Positions 25,419 to 35,311 are shown, counted from the first letter of the stretch. The stretch: DNA of 64,000 bases from Comamonadaceae bacterium OS-4 (GCA_027924025.1 AP026970.1:890501-954500), one strand, 5' to 3'. The notes: generated by a model not told the origin, from the letters alone. Translations and numbers: made by a program.

Positions 25419-26326
25419 AGTTTTCTGTGTTCCAGATCAGCCGCAAAGGTGGCCGCGAAAAAAATGAAGACCGGATGGGGTACTGCTACACCAAGTCCTC
25501 GGGCATATTTTTGTTGGCCGATGGCATGGGGGGGCACCCTGAGGGGGAGGTCGCATCCCAAATGGCATTGCAGGTCATTTCTGCGATGTACCAAAAGGAA
25601 GCACAGCCTGAATTGATGGATGTGCGCGACTTTTTCAATAAGGCCATTCTTGCAGCGCACCGCCAGATTCTGCGATACGCAGCCGAACGCAATTTGCCCG
25701 ATACCCCGCGCACCACCTTGGTAGCCGCGGTGGTGCAAGGTGGAGCGGCACACTGGGTGCACTGCGGTGACTCGCGCCTGTATTTTGTGCGCCATGGCGA
25801 GTTGTTGACCCGCACCCGTGACCACTCGTATTCAGAGCAACGGGACATGGAGCGGCCCAGCGGGGCGCCGGTCAACTTCAACCGCAATGTGCTGTACACC
25901 TGCTTGGGCTCACCCACGAGGCCGGTGTTTGATGTGACCGGGCCGGTGCCTTTGCACCAGGGCGATCGCATGATGCTCTGCTCCGACGGGCTCTGGGGGC
26001 CTTTGCAAGACGAAGATATTGTGTTCCACATGTCGCAAAAGCCGGTGGCGGAGTCGGCCCCTGATCTGGTGGAGCAGGCCATGCTGCAGGGCGGCCCGAA
26101 CTGTGACAACGTCACACTCATCGCCATGGAGTGGGAAACCCCGGACAGCTTCGAGTCCACCCGCGGGACGATTTCGACCGACAGCATCCTGGAGGGCGTA
26201 TTCGCCTCCACGGTGCAGGCGGCTTGGGCGGACTCCGAGGCGGACGACTTGGACGACGAGGCCATCGAGCGCTCGATCGCCGAGATCAACGAGGCCATCC
26301 GTCGCTCGGCTGCCCGCAAGCTTTGA
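25415..26326 (+). CDS. PP2C-family protein phosphatase
   Basis: A 303-residue metal-dependent Ser/Thr phosphatase. Signature blocks are GGREKNEDRMGY, FLLADGMGGHPEGEVAS (about residues 30-46), HWVHCGDSRLYFVRHGELL and a C-terminal CDNVTLIAMEW, giving the Asp residues for two metals. A short acidic tail (EADDLDDEAIERSIAE) follows the domain. It is translationally coupled to the kinase and probably reverses its action. rph follows after 39 bases and may be co-transcribed. Confidence 0.9.
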   Translation: MKFSVFQISRKGGREKNEDRMGYCYTKSSGIFLLADGMGGHPEGEVASQMALQVISAMYQKEAQPELMDVRDFFNKAILAAHRQILRYAAERNLPDTPRTTLVAAVVQGGAAHWVHCGDSRLYFVRHGELLTRTRDHSYSEQRDMERPSGAPVNFNRNVLYTCLGSPTRPVFDVTGPVPLHQGDRMMLCSDGLWGPLQDEDIVFHMSQKPVAESAPDLVEQAMLQGGPNCDNVTLIAMEWETPDSFESTRGTISTDSILEGVFASTVQAAWADSEADDLDDEAIERSIAEINEAIRRSAARKL

Positions 26327-26365
26327 CCGCTTCTCCGGCCTGCCCGGATCTATGAGGAACTACCC

Positions 26366-27094
26366 ATGACAGCATTTGTCCGCCAAGGCGCCCGCGCCGC
26401 CGATGCATTGCGCCCGGTGCGCATCACCCGCCACTACACCATGCACGCTGAGGGCTCGGTGTTGATTGAGTTCGGCAACACCAAGGTACTGTGCACCGCG
26501 TCGGTTGAAGAAAAAGTGCCTTCGCACAAACGCGGCAGTGGTGAAGGTTGGGTCACTGCCGAATACGGCATGCTGCCCCGCGCCACCCACAGCCGCAGCG
26601 ACCGCGAGGCCGCACGCGGCAAGCAAACCGGCCGTACCCAGGAGATTCAGCGGCTGATCGGTCGCTCACTCCGCGCAGTGTTTGACCTGAAGAAACTGGG
26701 CGAGCGCACCATCCAGCTCGATTGCGATGTGATCCAGGCCGACGGCGGCACCCGCACCGCAGCCATCACCGGCGCCTTCGTGGCCGCGCAAGACGCAGTC
26801 AATGGTTTGCTGGCTGCCGGAAAGTTGACTGAGACGCCGATTACTGGGGCCGTGGCGGCCATCAGCGTCGGCATTGTGGACGGCAAGCCCTTGTTGGACC
26901 TGGAGTACACCGAAGATTCGGCCTGCGATACCGACATGAATGTGGTGATGACCGGTGCCGGCCACTTTGTAGAAGTGCAGGGCACGGCTGAAGGCGTGGC
27001 TTTCACCCGCGCCGAGATGGACCAACTGCTGACGCTGGCTGAAAAAGGCGTGGGTGAACTCATGCTGTTGCAGCAACAGGCACTATCAAAATAA
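26366..27094 (+). CDS. rph: ribonuclease PH
   Basis: A 242-residue phosphorolytic 3' exonuclease that trims tRNA ends. Typical blocks are [40 protein letters not shown], the phosphate-site [16 protein letters not shown] and [19 protein letters not shown]. The full family length is present, unlike the truncated E. coli K-12 gene. The last codons overlap a dispersed repeat (27082-27131), so the C-terminus QALSK is repeat-derived in part. Confidence 0.96.
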   Translation: MTAFVRQGARAADALRPVRITRHYTMHAEGSVLIEFGNTKVLCTASVEEKVPSHKRGSGEGWVTAEYGMLPRATHSRSDREAARGKQTGRTQEIQRLIGRSLRAVFDLKKLGERTIQLDCDVIQADGGTRTAAITGAFVAAQDAVNGLLAAGKLTETPITGAVAAISVGIVDGKPLLDLEYTEDSACDTDMNVVMTGAGHFVEVQGTAEGVAFTRAEMDQLLTLAEKGVGELMLLQQQALSK

Positions 27095-27131
27095 TAGCTG
27101 CTCGCGCATATTTCGCGGGCGCCAGAGGCCT
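27082..27131 (+). repeat. dispersed GATAGCT-family repeat after rph
   Basis: CTATCAAAATAATAGCTGCT, then CGCGCATATTTCGCGGGCGC and CAGAGGCC. It supplies the stop codon region of rph and most of the short spacer to rdgB. Confidence 0.75.
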
Positions 27132-27138
27132 ATTTCTT

Positions 27139-27744
27139 ATGAAGATTGTTCTTGCATCCAATAACCAGGGCAAGCTCGCCGAGCTCAATGCCATGTTTGC
27201 TCCGCTGGGTTGTGAGCTGGTGCGCCAGGGCGACCTGGGCGTGCCAGAGTCGCCCGAGCCGTTTCGCACTTTTATTGAAAACGCACTGGCCAAGGCGCGC
27301 AACGCAGCCCAGCACACCGGCTTGCCCGCGCTGGCCGATGACGCCGGTTTGTGTGTGGACGCCTTTGGCGGCTTGCCGGGTGTGGACACGGCCTATTACG
27401 CCACCCAGTTCGGCTACGCCAAAGGGGACGACAACAACGTCACAGCCCTGCTGGAGCAAATGAAGGACGTGACCAACCGCCGCGCTGCACTGGTGAGCAC
27501 CTTGGTCGCCGTGCGCAGTGTGGACGACCCGGAGCCGCTGATTGCCGTGGGCCGCGTGGTCGGGCAGATTGCGCCCGCGCCGGTGGGCAGCAATGGTTTC
27601 GGCTTTGACCCAGTGATGTGGATCCCGGAGTTTGGCCAGACCTTTGCCCAGCTACCAGTGGAAGTCAAAAACGCCCACAGCCACCGTGGTCGGGCGGCGG
27701 CTGCCATGGCTGTATTGATCCGATCCAACTGGCTCGGAGGCTGA
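27139..27744 (+). CDS. rdgB: dITP/XTP pyrophosphatase (house-cleaning NTPase)
   Basis: A 201-residue Ham1/RdgB protein that hydrolyses non-canonical purine triphosphates. It begins MKIVLASNNQGKLAELNAMF and has TFIENALAKARNAA, LPALADDAGLCVDAFGGLPG and GSNGFGFDPVM, which hold the metal and base contacts. The rph-rdgB-hemW order is a standard run. The hemW start lies 5 bases after the stop. Confidence 0.96.
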   Translation: MKIVLASNNQGKLAELNAMFAPLGCELVRQGDLGVPESPEPFRTFIENALAKARNAAQHTGLPALADDAGLCVDAFGGLPGVDTAYYATQFGYAKGDDNNVTALLEQMKDVTNRRAALVSTLVAVRSVDDPEPLIAVGRVVGQIAPAPVGSNGFGFDPVMWIPEFGQTFAQLPVEVKNAHSHRGRAAAAMAVLIRSNWLGG

Positions 27745-27749
27745 GGCGC

Positions 27750-28985
27750 ATGATTCCCATCACGCCCGTTGCCGAGGGCGCAGCCGCGGTGCAGCGCGAC
27801 ATCCAGCACTACATGCGCCCGGGCAGCTTGCAGTTCAGCGCGCTGCCGCCACTGTCTTTGTATGTGCACCTGCCGTGGTGCATCAAAAAGTGCCCTTACT
27901 GCGACTTCAATTCCCACGAGCAGGCCAAAGACGGCCTTCAAGAGAAGCGCTATATCGACGCAGTAATCGCCGACCTGGAGGCCGCTCTGCCCCTCATCTG
28001 GGGGCGCAACATCCACAGCATCTTCATCGGCGGTGGCACGCCCAGCCTGTTTTCGCCCGAGTCTATTGACCGCTTGTTGGGCGACATCCGCGCCCGGTTG
28101 CGGCTGGAAGCAGATTGCGAAATCACCATGGAGGCCAACCCCGGCACTTTTGAAAAAGACCGTTTCAAAGCCTTTCGTGGCGCAGGCGTGACGCGGCTGT
28201 CCATCGGGGTGCAAAGCTTTAACGATACCCACCTGAAGGCCCTGGGCCGGGTACATGACCGTGCGCAGGCCCTGGCCGCGGTAGAAGAAGCGGCTGCTTC
28301 GTTCGACACCTTCAATCTCGACATCATGTACGCCCTGCCGGGGCAGACGCAGGCGCAGCTCGATGTTGACCTGGCTACAGCACTGCAGTTCCATCCGCCG
28401 CACATCTCGATTTACCACCTCACCATCGAGCCCAACACCTACTTCGCCAAGTTCCCGCCGCAGATCCCCGAGGACGACACGGCCTATGCGATGTTGGACC
28501 GCATTACCGAGGCCACCGCTGCGGCCGGGATGGACCGGTATGAAGTGTCGGCCTATGCCCGCCATGGCCACCGCTGTTTTCACAACGTCAACTACTGGCA
28601 GTTTGGTGACTATCTGGGCATCGGCGCCGGCGCGCACAGCAAGCTCAGCTTTGCCCACCGGGTGGTGCGCCAAGTGCGCTTTCGTGACCCGGCCCGCTAC
28701 ATGGAGCAGGCGCTGGCCGGCCACGCAGTGGCGCAAGACGACGAGGTGGCGCGGGTCGATTTGCCGTTTGAGTACATGCTCAATGCCTTGCGCCTGCGCA
28801 ATGGTTTCGGGCTGCGTGACTTCACCGAGCGCACCGGTCTGGCCGTAACCGCCATCCAAAAAGGTCTGGAAGAAGCCGAGCGCAAAGGCCTGATCGAGCG
28901 GGACTTTGCCCGCGTGCGCCCGACGGTCAAAGGCTTCGACTTTTTGAGTGACTTGCAGGAAATTTTCCTGTCCAATCCGGACTGA
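27750..28985 (+). CDS. hemW: radical SAM heme chaperone HemW
   Basis: A 411-residue radical SAM protein. The cluster motif is CIKKCPYCDF (C-x3-C-x2-C, about residues 40-47), then SIFIGGGTPSLF and TRLSIGVQSFND. It resembles coproporphyrinogen III oxidase HemN but the short N-terminus (PLSLYVHLPWCIKKC) is that of HemW, which delivers heme. I use ATG 27750 (MIPITPVAEG), 5 bases after rdgB, and not the longer frame inside rdgB. Confidence 0.92.
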   Translation: MIPITPVAEGAAAVQRDIQHYMRPGSLQFSALPPLSLYVHLPWCIKKCPYCDFNSHEQAKDGLQEKRYIDAVIADLEAALPLIWGRNIHSIFIGGGTPSLFSPESIDRLLGDIRARLRLEADCEITMEANPGTFEKDRFKAFRGAGVTRLSIGVQSFNDTHLKALGRVHDRAQALAAVEEAAASFDTFNLDIMYALPGQTQAQLDVDLATALQFHPPHISIYHLTIEPNTYFAKFPPQIPEDDTAYAMLDRITEATAAAGMDRYEVSAYARHGHRCFHNVNYWQFGDYLGIGAGAHSKLSFAHRVVRQVRFRDPARYMEQALAGHAVAQDDEVARVDLPFEYMLNALRLRNGFGLRDFTERTGLAVTAIQKGLEEAERKGLIERDFARVRPTVKGFDFLSDLQEIFLSNPD

Positions 28986-29027
28986 ACGGGCTGCGCCGCG
29001 GCCCGCCCGGCCATGCAAGGGGACGCC

Positions 29028-29714
29028 ATGTTTTCGGTTTACGGTACAGCAGGGCAGATATTCCGGGGCTCACTGGAAGAGCTGGGCAAGGTGGCCGGCA
29101 TCCGCCGCGCCGCACGCACCCGCCGCATCGAAGCGCTGGGGCTGGATGCCCAGGATCACAGCCCCTTGCGCTTTGCCGATGTGCTGAACGCTCCTGCCCA
29201 TGAAGCGCCCGCGACCGACATAGCGCACCGGACGGCACTGGCGGCCTATGGCGAGGTTCGCAAACCTGCACAGACCCGCCAGCCCTTGACCCGGGTGGCC
29301 GACATCATGAGCTTGGAGGTGGTGACGGTCCCGGACACCTTAACCATTGAAGGCGCCTGGGCGCTGCTCAACCAACACGGCATTGCACAGGCTCCCGTGG
29401 TGTCAGCGGAGGGCGTTCTGGTGGGGCTGCTTACCCGCGCGGAGTTGACTCGCGCCGAGCATCTGCCCCAGGCCGATGCACATGCATTGGTGTGGCGAGC
29501 CTTTCTGGCCCAGAGCGTGCAGGACGTGATGTGGACCCCGGTACCCAGCGTGGCTGCGGATACCGACATCCGCCGGCTTGCGCGCGTGCTATTGGATACC
29601 GGATTGCCTGGTTTGCCGGTGGTGGACGAGGCGGGTGCTGTGCGGGGCTTCGTGTCCCGCTCCGACATTCTGCGGGCCGTGGTGGCCGACCCGCCGCTCG
29701 ACCTCTGGACGTGA
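29028..29714 (+). CDS. CBS-domain protein
   Basis: A 228-residue soluble protein. The N-terminal 85 residues have an unfamiliar sequence (MFSVYGTAGQIFRGSLEELG). Two CBS motifs follow, VADIMSLEVVTVPDTLTIEG with HGIAQAPVVSAEGVLVGLLT, and QDVMWTPVPSVAADTDIRRL with GLPGLPVVDEAGAVRGFVSR. CBS pairs bind adenine nucleotides. No catalytic domain is visible, so a regulatory role is likely. I take ATG 29028 as start. It converges with the MFS gene. Confidence 0.82.
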   Translation: MFSVYGTAGQIFRGSLEELGKVAGIRRAARTRRIEALGLDAQDHSPLRFADVLNAPAHEAPATDIAHRTALAAYGEVRKPAQTRQPLTRVADIMSLEVVTVPDTLTIEGAWALLNQHGIAQAPVVSAEGVLVGLLTRAELTRAEHLPQADAHALVWRAFLAQSVQDVMWTPVPSVAADTDIRRLARVLLDTGLPGLPVVDEAGAVRGFVSRSDILRAVVADPPLDLWT

Positions 29715-29729
29715 ACCTGCCGCCGGCGT

Positions 29730-30968
29730 TTAGCGACTGCCTTGGGGTTCCATGTGGTCGCGGTGGGCCAGAGCCGGAAATAGCTTGAACCACAAGCCCG
29801 CCACCAACATGGTGCCGATGCCGCCCACTACCACTGAGCTCACCGGACCCCACATCGCCGCAGTGGCGCCCGATTCGAATTCGCCCAACTGATTGGAGGC
29901 TCCGATGAAAATGGAGTTGACAGCGGCCACGCGCCCGCGCATCTCGTCGGGCGTTTCTAGCTGCACCAAAGTGTTGCGGGTGACCACGCTGATGCAGTCC
30001 GCCGCACCGGTCACGGTGAGCGCGAATAGGGATAACCAGAACGATTCGGACAGTCCGAACAGCACGGTGGCCAGCCCGAACACCGCCACGGCGCTCAGCA
30101 GCCGCTTGCCCACATGCCGGCGCAAGGGCCAGCGGGTGATCACCAGTGACATGGCGAGCGCGCCGACCGCAGGAGCCGCCCGCAAAAAGCCCAGACCCGT
30201 AGGCCCGGTGTGCAGGATGTCGCGCGCATAAATCGGCAGCAAGGCGGTAGCGCCGCCCAGCAACACCGCAAACAGGTCCAGCGAACTGGCGCCTAGCAGC
30301 AGCTTGCGTTCCCACACAAAGCGCACACCGGCAAACAGGGTGGACCAGTTGGCAGCCAATTTGGAGGGCTTGTGCTGATAGTGCACCGCCAATATCAAGC
30401 CGGTGGCCAGCACCATCAGTGTGGTGCAGCAGATGTACACATTGGTAGGCCCCAGCGCGTAGAGCAGCCCGCCCAGCGCCGGGCCGCTGATGACTGCGAT
30501 TTCCATGCCGGTGGAGCTGAGCGCTACTGCTCGCCCGAGCAGGTTCGTGGGCACCAGCAGCGCCACCATGGCTTGCTGAGCCGGCATCTGGAAGGCGCGT
30601 GCTAGGCCCAACACGACAGAGATGAGCAGAATGAGTTCGCGGGATGCATAGTTCCCCATGGTGGCGCTCAGCAGCGTGAGCGCCACGCCCGTCTGCAAGG
30701 CCATGCAGGTCGCAAAGATGCGCCCGCGGTGCAGGCGGTCCGCCACATGCCCGGCGGGCAGCGTCATCACCAAGGCAGGCACAAACTGGAACAAGCCCAC
30801 CAGCCCGAGGTCCCAAGCGCTGGAGGTCAGGTCGTACATATGCCAAGCGACCGCCACCATGAGCATTTGGTTGCCCATGATGCCGGCAATGCGGGCGAAC
30901 CAGTAGCGTACGAAGGCTTGGTGCTTGAATAGCGCCGAGAGTGGGGGGAGGGATGCGTCGGTGGTCAT
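29730..30968 (-). CDS. MFS transporter (EntS/DHA3-like)
   Basis: A 412-residue major facilitator superfamily protein with about twelve membrane segments (AFVRYWFARIAGIMGNQMLM, later FQFVPALVMTLPAGHVADRL, the motif A loop). The pattern of LVQLETPDEMRGRVAAVNSI in the second half is typical of the EntS/TetV-like MFS_3 group of exporters. The substrate is unknown. It starts just beyond the tRNA-Ser end and converges with the CBS gene. Confidence 0.88.
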   Translation of the reverse strand: MTTDASLPPLSALFKHQAFVRYWFARIAGIMGNQMLMVAVAWHMYDLTSSAWDLGLVGLFQFVPALVMTLPAGHVADRLHRGRIFATCMALQTGVALTLLSATMGNYASRELILLISVVLGLARAFQMPAQQAMVALLVPTNLLGRAVALSSTGMEIAVISGPALGGLLYALGPTNVYICCTTLMVLATGLILAVHYQHKPSKLAANWSTLFAGVRFVWERKLLLGASSLDLFAVLLGGATALLPIYARDILHTGPTGLGFLRAAPAVGALAMSLVITRWPLRRHVGKRLLSAVAVFGLATVLFGLSESFWLSLFALTVTGAADCISVVTRNTLVQLETPDEMRGRVAAVNSIFIGASNQLGEFESGATAAMWGPVSSVVVGGIGTMLVAGLWFKLFPALAHRDHMEPQGSR

Positions 30969-31011
30969 GAGGCGGCGTTGTGACGCCTGAGCACTGCGCC
31001 AAAGTGGTATT

Positions 31012-31101
31012 TGGCGGAAGCTGTGAGATTCGAACTCACGGAGGGGATAAACCCTCGCCGGTTTTCAAGACCGGTGCCTTAAACCGCTCGGCCAAGCTTC
31101 C
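31012..31101 (-). tRNA. tRNA-Ser (TGA)
   Basis: A 90-nt class II tRNA with a long variable arm and encoded CCA. The minus strand begins GGAAGCTTGGCCGAGCGGTT, and the acceptor pairs with AGCTTCC before G-CCA. The anticodon TGA is the complement of 31065-31067. Confidence 0.96.
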
Positions 31102-31114
31102 AGAGCTGCGTATT

Positions 31115-31774
31115 CTAGCGCGGCTTCAACATGCCTTTGGTTTCGATGAACGCAATCACCTCCTTCAGGCCGGTCAGGTCTTTGAGGTTGGTCATCGCAA
31201 AGGGCTTCATGCCCTTGGGGGTGTTGCGCATGCGCTCGGTGTCGGCGCGCATCACATCCAGGTTGGCGCCCACGTGGGGGGCCAGGTCAGTTTTGTTGAT
31301 GACAAACAAATCGCTCTTGGTGATGCCGGGGCCGCCTTTGCGGGGAATCTTCTCACCGGCAGCCACATCGATCACGTAGATGGTCAGGTCACTCAGCTCG
31401 GGGCTGAAGGTGGCGGCCAGGTTGTCGCCACCGCTCTCCACAAACACGATGTCGGCATCGGGAAAGTCCACCAGCATGCGGTCAATGGCTTCCAAGTTGA
31501 TGGAGCAGTCTTCGCGGATGGCAGTGTGCGGGCAGCCGCCGGTCTCCACGCCCATGATGCGCTCGGCGGGCAGCGCGCCGCTCACTGTCAGCAGGCGCTG
31601 GTCTTCCTTGGTGTAGATGTCGTTGGTGATGGCGACCAGGTCGTACTGGTCGCGCATGGCCTTGCACAGCATTTCTAGCAGGGTGGTTTTGCCGGAGCCA
31701 ACAGGGCCGCCTATGCCCACGCGCAAAGGGGGCAGGGTCTTGGTGCGGTTGGCAATATGGTGAAGTGCGGACAT
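31115..31774 (-). CDS. ureG: urease accessory GTPase UreG
   Basis: A 219-residue SIMIBI-class GTPase that drives nickel delivery to urease with UreD, UreF and UreE. The P-loop is [15 protein letters not shown]. The metal-binding CPH lies in [18 protein letters not shown], followed by [20 protein letters not shown] and the base-recognition NKTD. I use ATG 31774 (MSALHH). It is last in the minus-strand urease run, separated from ureF by 47 bases holding a dispersed repeat. Confidence 0.97.
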   Translation of the reverse strand: MSALHHIANRTKTLPPLRVGIGGPVGSGKTTLLEMLCKAMRDQYDLVAITNDIYTKEDQRLLTVSGALPAERIMGVETGGCPHTAIREDCSINLEAIDRMLVDFPDADIVFVESGGDNLAATFSPELSDLTIYVIDVAAGEKIPRKGGPGITKSDLFVINKTDLAPHVGANLDVMRADTERMRNTPKGMKPFAMTNLKDLTGLKEVIAFIETKGMLKPR

Positions 31775-31779
31775 GGTGT

Positions 31780-31830
31780 TTGCTATCAAAAGAAGAGCTG
31801 CTCGCGCAATATCAACGGGCGCTAGGAGCG
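31780..31830 (+). repeat. dispersed GATAGCT-family repeat between ureF and ureG
   Basis: TTGCTATCAAAAGAAGAGCT, then GCTCGCGCAATATC and GGGCGCTAGGAGC. It provides the stop codon of ureF and the whole spacer before ureG. Confidence 0.75.
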
Positions 31831-32499
31831 GAAAAGCCTTGAATACTGCACCTCATGCTGGCTGCTCAGAATGGCCAGCAAGGGGCTGAAGGCTTGGCGG
31901 GTGTCGTCGCTCACACTCAGGGCGTAATCGACGGCGGAAGGAATCTCGGCGGTCAGGGCAGACAAGATGCGCTGCCCGGCACTCTGGCCCAGCGGCACGG
32001 CCTTGATGGCGGCCTGCATCATGTTCTCGGCCCAGCCGAAGGCAAAGGCCAGCAGGCACTCGCGCACCGGGGCCTGGGTGGCGCTTGCGGCCAGCGCAAA
32101 TGCGATCGGATAGGTCGGCTCCTGCGCCGCAAGCAAAGCAATCTGCGCGGGCGTGGCCGTGGTGTGGTTCTTCAGCCATTCCAGCAGGCTCTTGCCCATT
32201 TGCTCGGTTTGCGCGCGCAGCTCGGCGCTTTCGCGGGTCTGCAGCACCCAGGCATTGAGCTCGGCAATGCGGGGCTGGTCGTCTGCGCGCCAGGCGGCAA
32301 TGGCCTGGGCCACTGCTGGCAACTCCGAGCGGGCCAGCGTCATGTGCAGTTGGTCGATAAGCCAGACGGATGCTTCACTTTCTGTAGCGGCTCGCGCAGT
32401 ATCCACGGCCGATTCCAGGCATTCGGAGTAGGAGAAGCCACCGATCGGCAAGGCCGGGGAGGCCAGCCACATGAGCTGCATCAGGCTGCTGTCGAGCAT
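31822..32499 (-). CDS. ureF: urease accessory protein UreF
   Basis: A 225-residue all-helical UreF that bridges UreD and UreG in the urease activation complex. It begins [20 protein letters not shown] with [13 protein letters not shown], the standard UreF N-terminus, and later [20 protein letters not shown]. It starts 12 bases after ureE stops. A stretch at about 32375-32411, coding for TARAATESE, resembles the dispersed repeat. Confidence 0.95.
   Translation of the reverse strand: MLDSSLMQLMWLASPALPIGGFSYSECLESAVDTARAATESEASVWLIDQLHMTLARSELPAVAQAIAAWRADDQPRIAELNAWVLQTRESAELRAQTEQMGKSLLEWLKNHTTATPAQIALLAAQEPTYPIAFALAASATQAPVRECLLAFAFGWAENMMQAAIKAVPLGQSAGQRILSALTAEIPSAVDYALSVSDDTRQAFSPLLAILSSQHEVQYSRLFRS
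32375..32411 (+). repeat. possible dispersed repeat inside ureF
   Basis: GTAGCGGCTCGCGCAGTATC followed by CACGGCC resembles the right part of the GATAGCT-family repeat. The left stem is not clear, so this copy is tentative. Confidence 0.35.
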
Positions 32500-32511
32500 G
32501 GCTGAACGGGT

Positions 32512-33147
32512 TTATTGGTCGCCGTGGTGGTGGTCATGCCCATGATCGTGACCGTGGTTGCAGTCCGGGCCATGTACATGCGGTTTGGTTTGCACCGCCA
32601 CCGGAATGCCGCGCAGGGTAGCTGCAGGCTTCGGTGCGTGATCGTGATCGTGATCGTGATCGTGTCCATGGTGATGGCCGCCGTGGTGTCCACCGGTGGC
32701 ATAAGCGCCGTTTTCGGGCTCAAACGCCTCTTCCACCGCGTTCACGATCAGGTGCATCGCGCGCAGCATGTCGGCCAACACGTGATCGGGCTCAATCTTC
32801 AGGTGGTCGGGCTGTAGCTCGATGGGTACGTGGCGGTTGCCCAGGTGGTAGGCGGCGCGGATCAGGTCGAAGGGCGTGCCGTGATTGCGGCAGTGGGTGA
32901 TCTTCAGCACCGCTTGCGGCGCGGCTTTGGCGACGATGAGCGAGCCGTCTTCGGCCACCAGCACATCGCCACCGCGCACCACGGTGCCACGGGGCAGAAA
33001 TACGCCGATCTGGCGGCCCTGGCTGTCGGTGGCGTCAAATCGGCTTTTCTGGCGCACGTCCCAATCCAGCTCGACAGTGGCGGCGCGTTTGACGAGGACC
33101 GGTGCAAGGCCTTGGCCTTGGGGGATGCATTTGGAGACTTGGAGCAT
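32512..33147 (-). CDS. ureE: urease accessory nickel chaperone UreE, His-rich tail
   Basis: A 211-residue UreE. The N-terminal domain (QKSRFDATDSQGRQIGVFLP, RGTVVRGGDVLVAEDG) and the metal-binding domain with YHLGNRHVPIELQPDHLKIE are standard, including the conserved dimer-interface His. The C-terminus from about residue 150 is extended by His/Asp/Gly runs (for example GGHHGGHHHGHDHDHDHDH), expected to store several nickel ions. In the urease operon between the small membrane gene and ureF. Confidence 0.95.
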   Translation of the reverse strand: MLQVSKCIPQGQGLAPVLVKRAATVELDWDVRQKSRFDATDSQGRQIGVFLPRGTVVRGGDVLVAEDGSLIVAKAAPQAVLKITHCRNHGTPFDLIRAAYHLGNRHVPIELQPDHLKIEPDHVLADMLRAMHLIVNAVEEAFEPENGAYATGGHHGGHHHGHDHDHDHDHAPKPAATLRGIPVAVQTKPHVHGPDCNHGHDHGHDHHHGDQ

Positions 33148-33153
33148 TTGAAT

Positions 33154-33501
33154 TCAGGAGACGTAGAGGTAAATAGCCAAGATGATGCCTGCAAGTACAA
33201 AGAGCCTGACCCAGATGCTTTCGTTGGCTAGCAGGCCGCCACTGTCGTCTTGCCGAACGAGGTTAAAGAACCAGTAAATCGTTGAGCCGACGAGGGTGCC
33301 TATAGACACCCCGAACATCAGACCAAGAGTGGCAAAGACGGCCGCACAAGCAACGATGGTGGATTTCCAGTTGGCAATTAACAGCCCGGCATCGAAGACG
33401 CCTCCCGCTGCAATACTGATGAAGGCCGCCAACAGAAAACCCGCGAGCGCGCCCCATAGCCCGCCCAAAACTGCGGCGACAAGTCTCTCATGGAGATTCA
33501 T
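33154..33501 (-). CDS. small membrane protein of unknown function in the urease operon
   Basis: A 115-residue protein with three or four hydrophobic segments (VLGGLWGALAGFLLAAFISI; ACAAVFATLGLMFGVSIGTL; FVLAGIILAIYLYV at the C-terminus). I use ATG 33501 (MNLHERLVAA). It sits between ureC and ureE on the same strand with a 6-base gap to ureE, where other urease operons have no such gene. I recognise no family. It might be a nickel or urea handling accessory, but that is only position-based. Confidence 0.72.
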   Translation of the reverse strand: MNLHERLVAAVLGGLWGALAGFLLAAFISIAAGGVFDAGLLIANWKSTIVACAAVFATLGLMFGVSIGTLVGSTIYWFFNLVRQDDSGGLLANESIWVRLFVLAGIILAIYLYVS

Positions 33502-33560
33502 GGTGGCTCCCGTATGCGTTAACACGGCAGGAGCTTACTCAATTCAATGGTCAAAGGCGC

Positions 33561-35309
33561 TCAAAACAAAAAGTAGCGCTGTGCCATGGGTAGCTTGAGC
33601 GCCGGCTCGCAGGTCAGCAGCTGGCCGTCGGCGCGCACGCTGTAGGTTTGCGCGTCGATCTCCATGGTGGGCAGGTAGCTGTTGTGCACCATGTGCTGCT
33701 TGCGTATACCGCGGATGTTTTTCACCGCTGACACGTTCTTGGCCAGGCCGAAGCGTTCTTTGATGCCTGCGTTCAAGCCCGCTTGCGACACAAAGGTCAG
33801 CGAGCCGCGGTGTAGCGCGCCACCGAAGCTGCCGAACATCGGCCGGTAGTGCACCGGCTGCGGTGTGGGGATGGACGCATTCGGGTCGCCCATGGCGGCG
33901 TGGGCGATAAAACCGCCCTTCAAGATTAGCGCGGGTTTGACGCCGAAGAAGGCGGGCTTGTAGATCACCAGGTCGGCCCACTTGCCGACTTCGATGCTGC
34001 CCACTTCATGGCTGATGCCATGCGAAATTGCGGGGTTGATGGTGTACTTGGCGACATAACGCTTGGCGCGGAAGTTGTCGTTGCGGCTGCTGTCTTCGGG
34101 CACCCCGATGCCGGTCGGCTGCGGGTTCGCAAGCCATCCACGTTGTGACTTCATCTTGTCGGCCGTCTGCCAAGTGCGGATGATGACTTCGCCCACGCGG
34201 CCCATGGCCTGGCTGTCACTGCTCATCATGGAGATCGCGCCCATGTCGTGCAGGATGTCTTCCGCCGCAATGGTTTCCTTGCGGATGCGGCTCTCGGCAA
34301 AGGCCAGGTCTTCCGCAATGCCCGCGTCCAGGTGGTGGCAGACCATCAGCATGTCCACATGCTCGTCCAGTGTGTTCTGGGTGTAGGGCATGGTGGGGTT
34401 GGTAGAGCTGGGCAGAAAGTTGGCCTGGCCGACCACCTTCAAAATGTCAGGAGCGTGGCCGCCGCCCGCACCTTCGGTGTGGAAGGCGCACAGTCCACGG
34501 CCCTTGGTGGCTTCGATGGTGTTCTCCACAAAGCCCGATTCGTTGAGCGTGTCCGAGTGCAGGGCTACCTGAATCTCGGTTTCGTCAGCCACATCCAGAC
34601 AGTTGCTGATGGCAGCAGGCGTGCTGCCCCAGTCTTCATGCAGCTTGAGGCCGATCACCCCGGCGTTGATCTGCTCATGCAGTGCGCCGGGCAGGCTGGC
34701 ATTGCCCTTGCCAAAATAGCCCAGGTTCATGGGGAAGGCATCGGCCGCTTGCAGCATGCGCTCGATGTTCCAGGGGCCGGGGGTGCAGGTGGTGGCAAAG
34801 GTGCCGGTGGCTGGGCCGGTCCCGCCACCCATCATGGTGGTCACGCCGCTGGAGAGTGCTTCTTCAATCTGCTGTGGGCAGATAAAGTGAATATGGCAGT
34901 CAATGCCGCCCGCGGTGACGATGTTGCCCTCGCAGCTGATGATCTCCGTACCCGGCCCGATGATGATGTCCACACCCGGCTGGGTGTCGGGGTTGCCGGC
35001 TTTGCCGATGGCCACTATGCGTCCGCCCTTGAGGCCGATGTCGGCCTTCACGATGCCCCAGTGGTCCAGGATGAGGGCGTTGGTCAGCACGCAGTCCACC
35101 GCTCCCTCGGAATTGGTGCGCTGGCTTTGGGCCATTCCGTCGCGGATGGTTTTGCCGCCGCCGAACTTGACCTCTTCGCCATAGCTGCCCGCAGCGAGGG
35201 TGTAGTCTTTTTCGACCTCAATGATCAGGCCGGTATCTGCCAGGCGCACGCGGTCGCCAGTGGTGGGGCCAAAGATTTCCGCGTAGGCGCGGCGTCCGAT
35301 AGTAGCCAT
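33561..35309 (-). CDS. ureC: urease alpha subunit (catalytic)
   Basis: A 582-residue urease alpha chain that hydrolyses urea to ammonia and carbamate at a dinickel site. Nickel ligands lie in [12 protein letters not shown]. The carbamylated lysine is in [15 protein letters not shown], the further His residues in [12 protein letters not shown] and [14 protein letters not shown], the mobile-flap His in [12 protein letters not shown], and the Asp in [13 protein letters not shown]. All are present. It starts 2 bases after ureB ends. Confidence 0.98.
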   Translation of the reverse strand: MATIGRRAYAEIFGPTTGDRVRLADTGLIIEVEKDYTLAAGSYGEEVKFGGGKTIRDGMAQSQRTNSEGAVDCVLTNALILDHWGIVKADIGLKGGRIVAIGKAGNPDTQPGVDIIIGPGTEIISCEGNIVTAGGIDCHIHFICPQQIEEALSSGVTTMMGGGTGPATGTFATTCTPGPWNIERMLQAADAFPMNLGYFGKGNASLPGALHEQINAGVIGLKLHEDWGSTPAAISNCLDVADETEIQVALHSDTLNESGFVENTIEATKGRGLCAFHTEGAGGGHAPDILKVVGQANFLPSSTNPTMPYTQNTLDEHVDMLMVCHHLDAGIAEDLAFAESRIRKETIAAEDILHDMGAISMMSSDSQAMGRVGEVIIRTWQTADKMKSQRGWLANPQPTGIGVPEDSSRNDNFRAKRYVAKYTINPAISHGISHEVGSIEVGKWADLVIYKPAFFGVKPALILKGGFIAHAAMGDPNASIPTPQPVHYRPMFGSFGGALHRGSLTFVSQAGLNAGIKERFGLAKNVSAVKNIRGIRKQHMVHNSYLPTMEIDAQTYSVRADGQLLTCEPALKLPMAQRYFLF

Positions 35310-35311
35310 AG

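Noticed and set aside
32640..32670. GATCGT short tandem repeat in ureE
   Set aside because: It is the coding of the His-Asp run in the UreE tail, not an independent repeat element.
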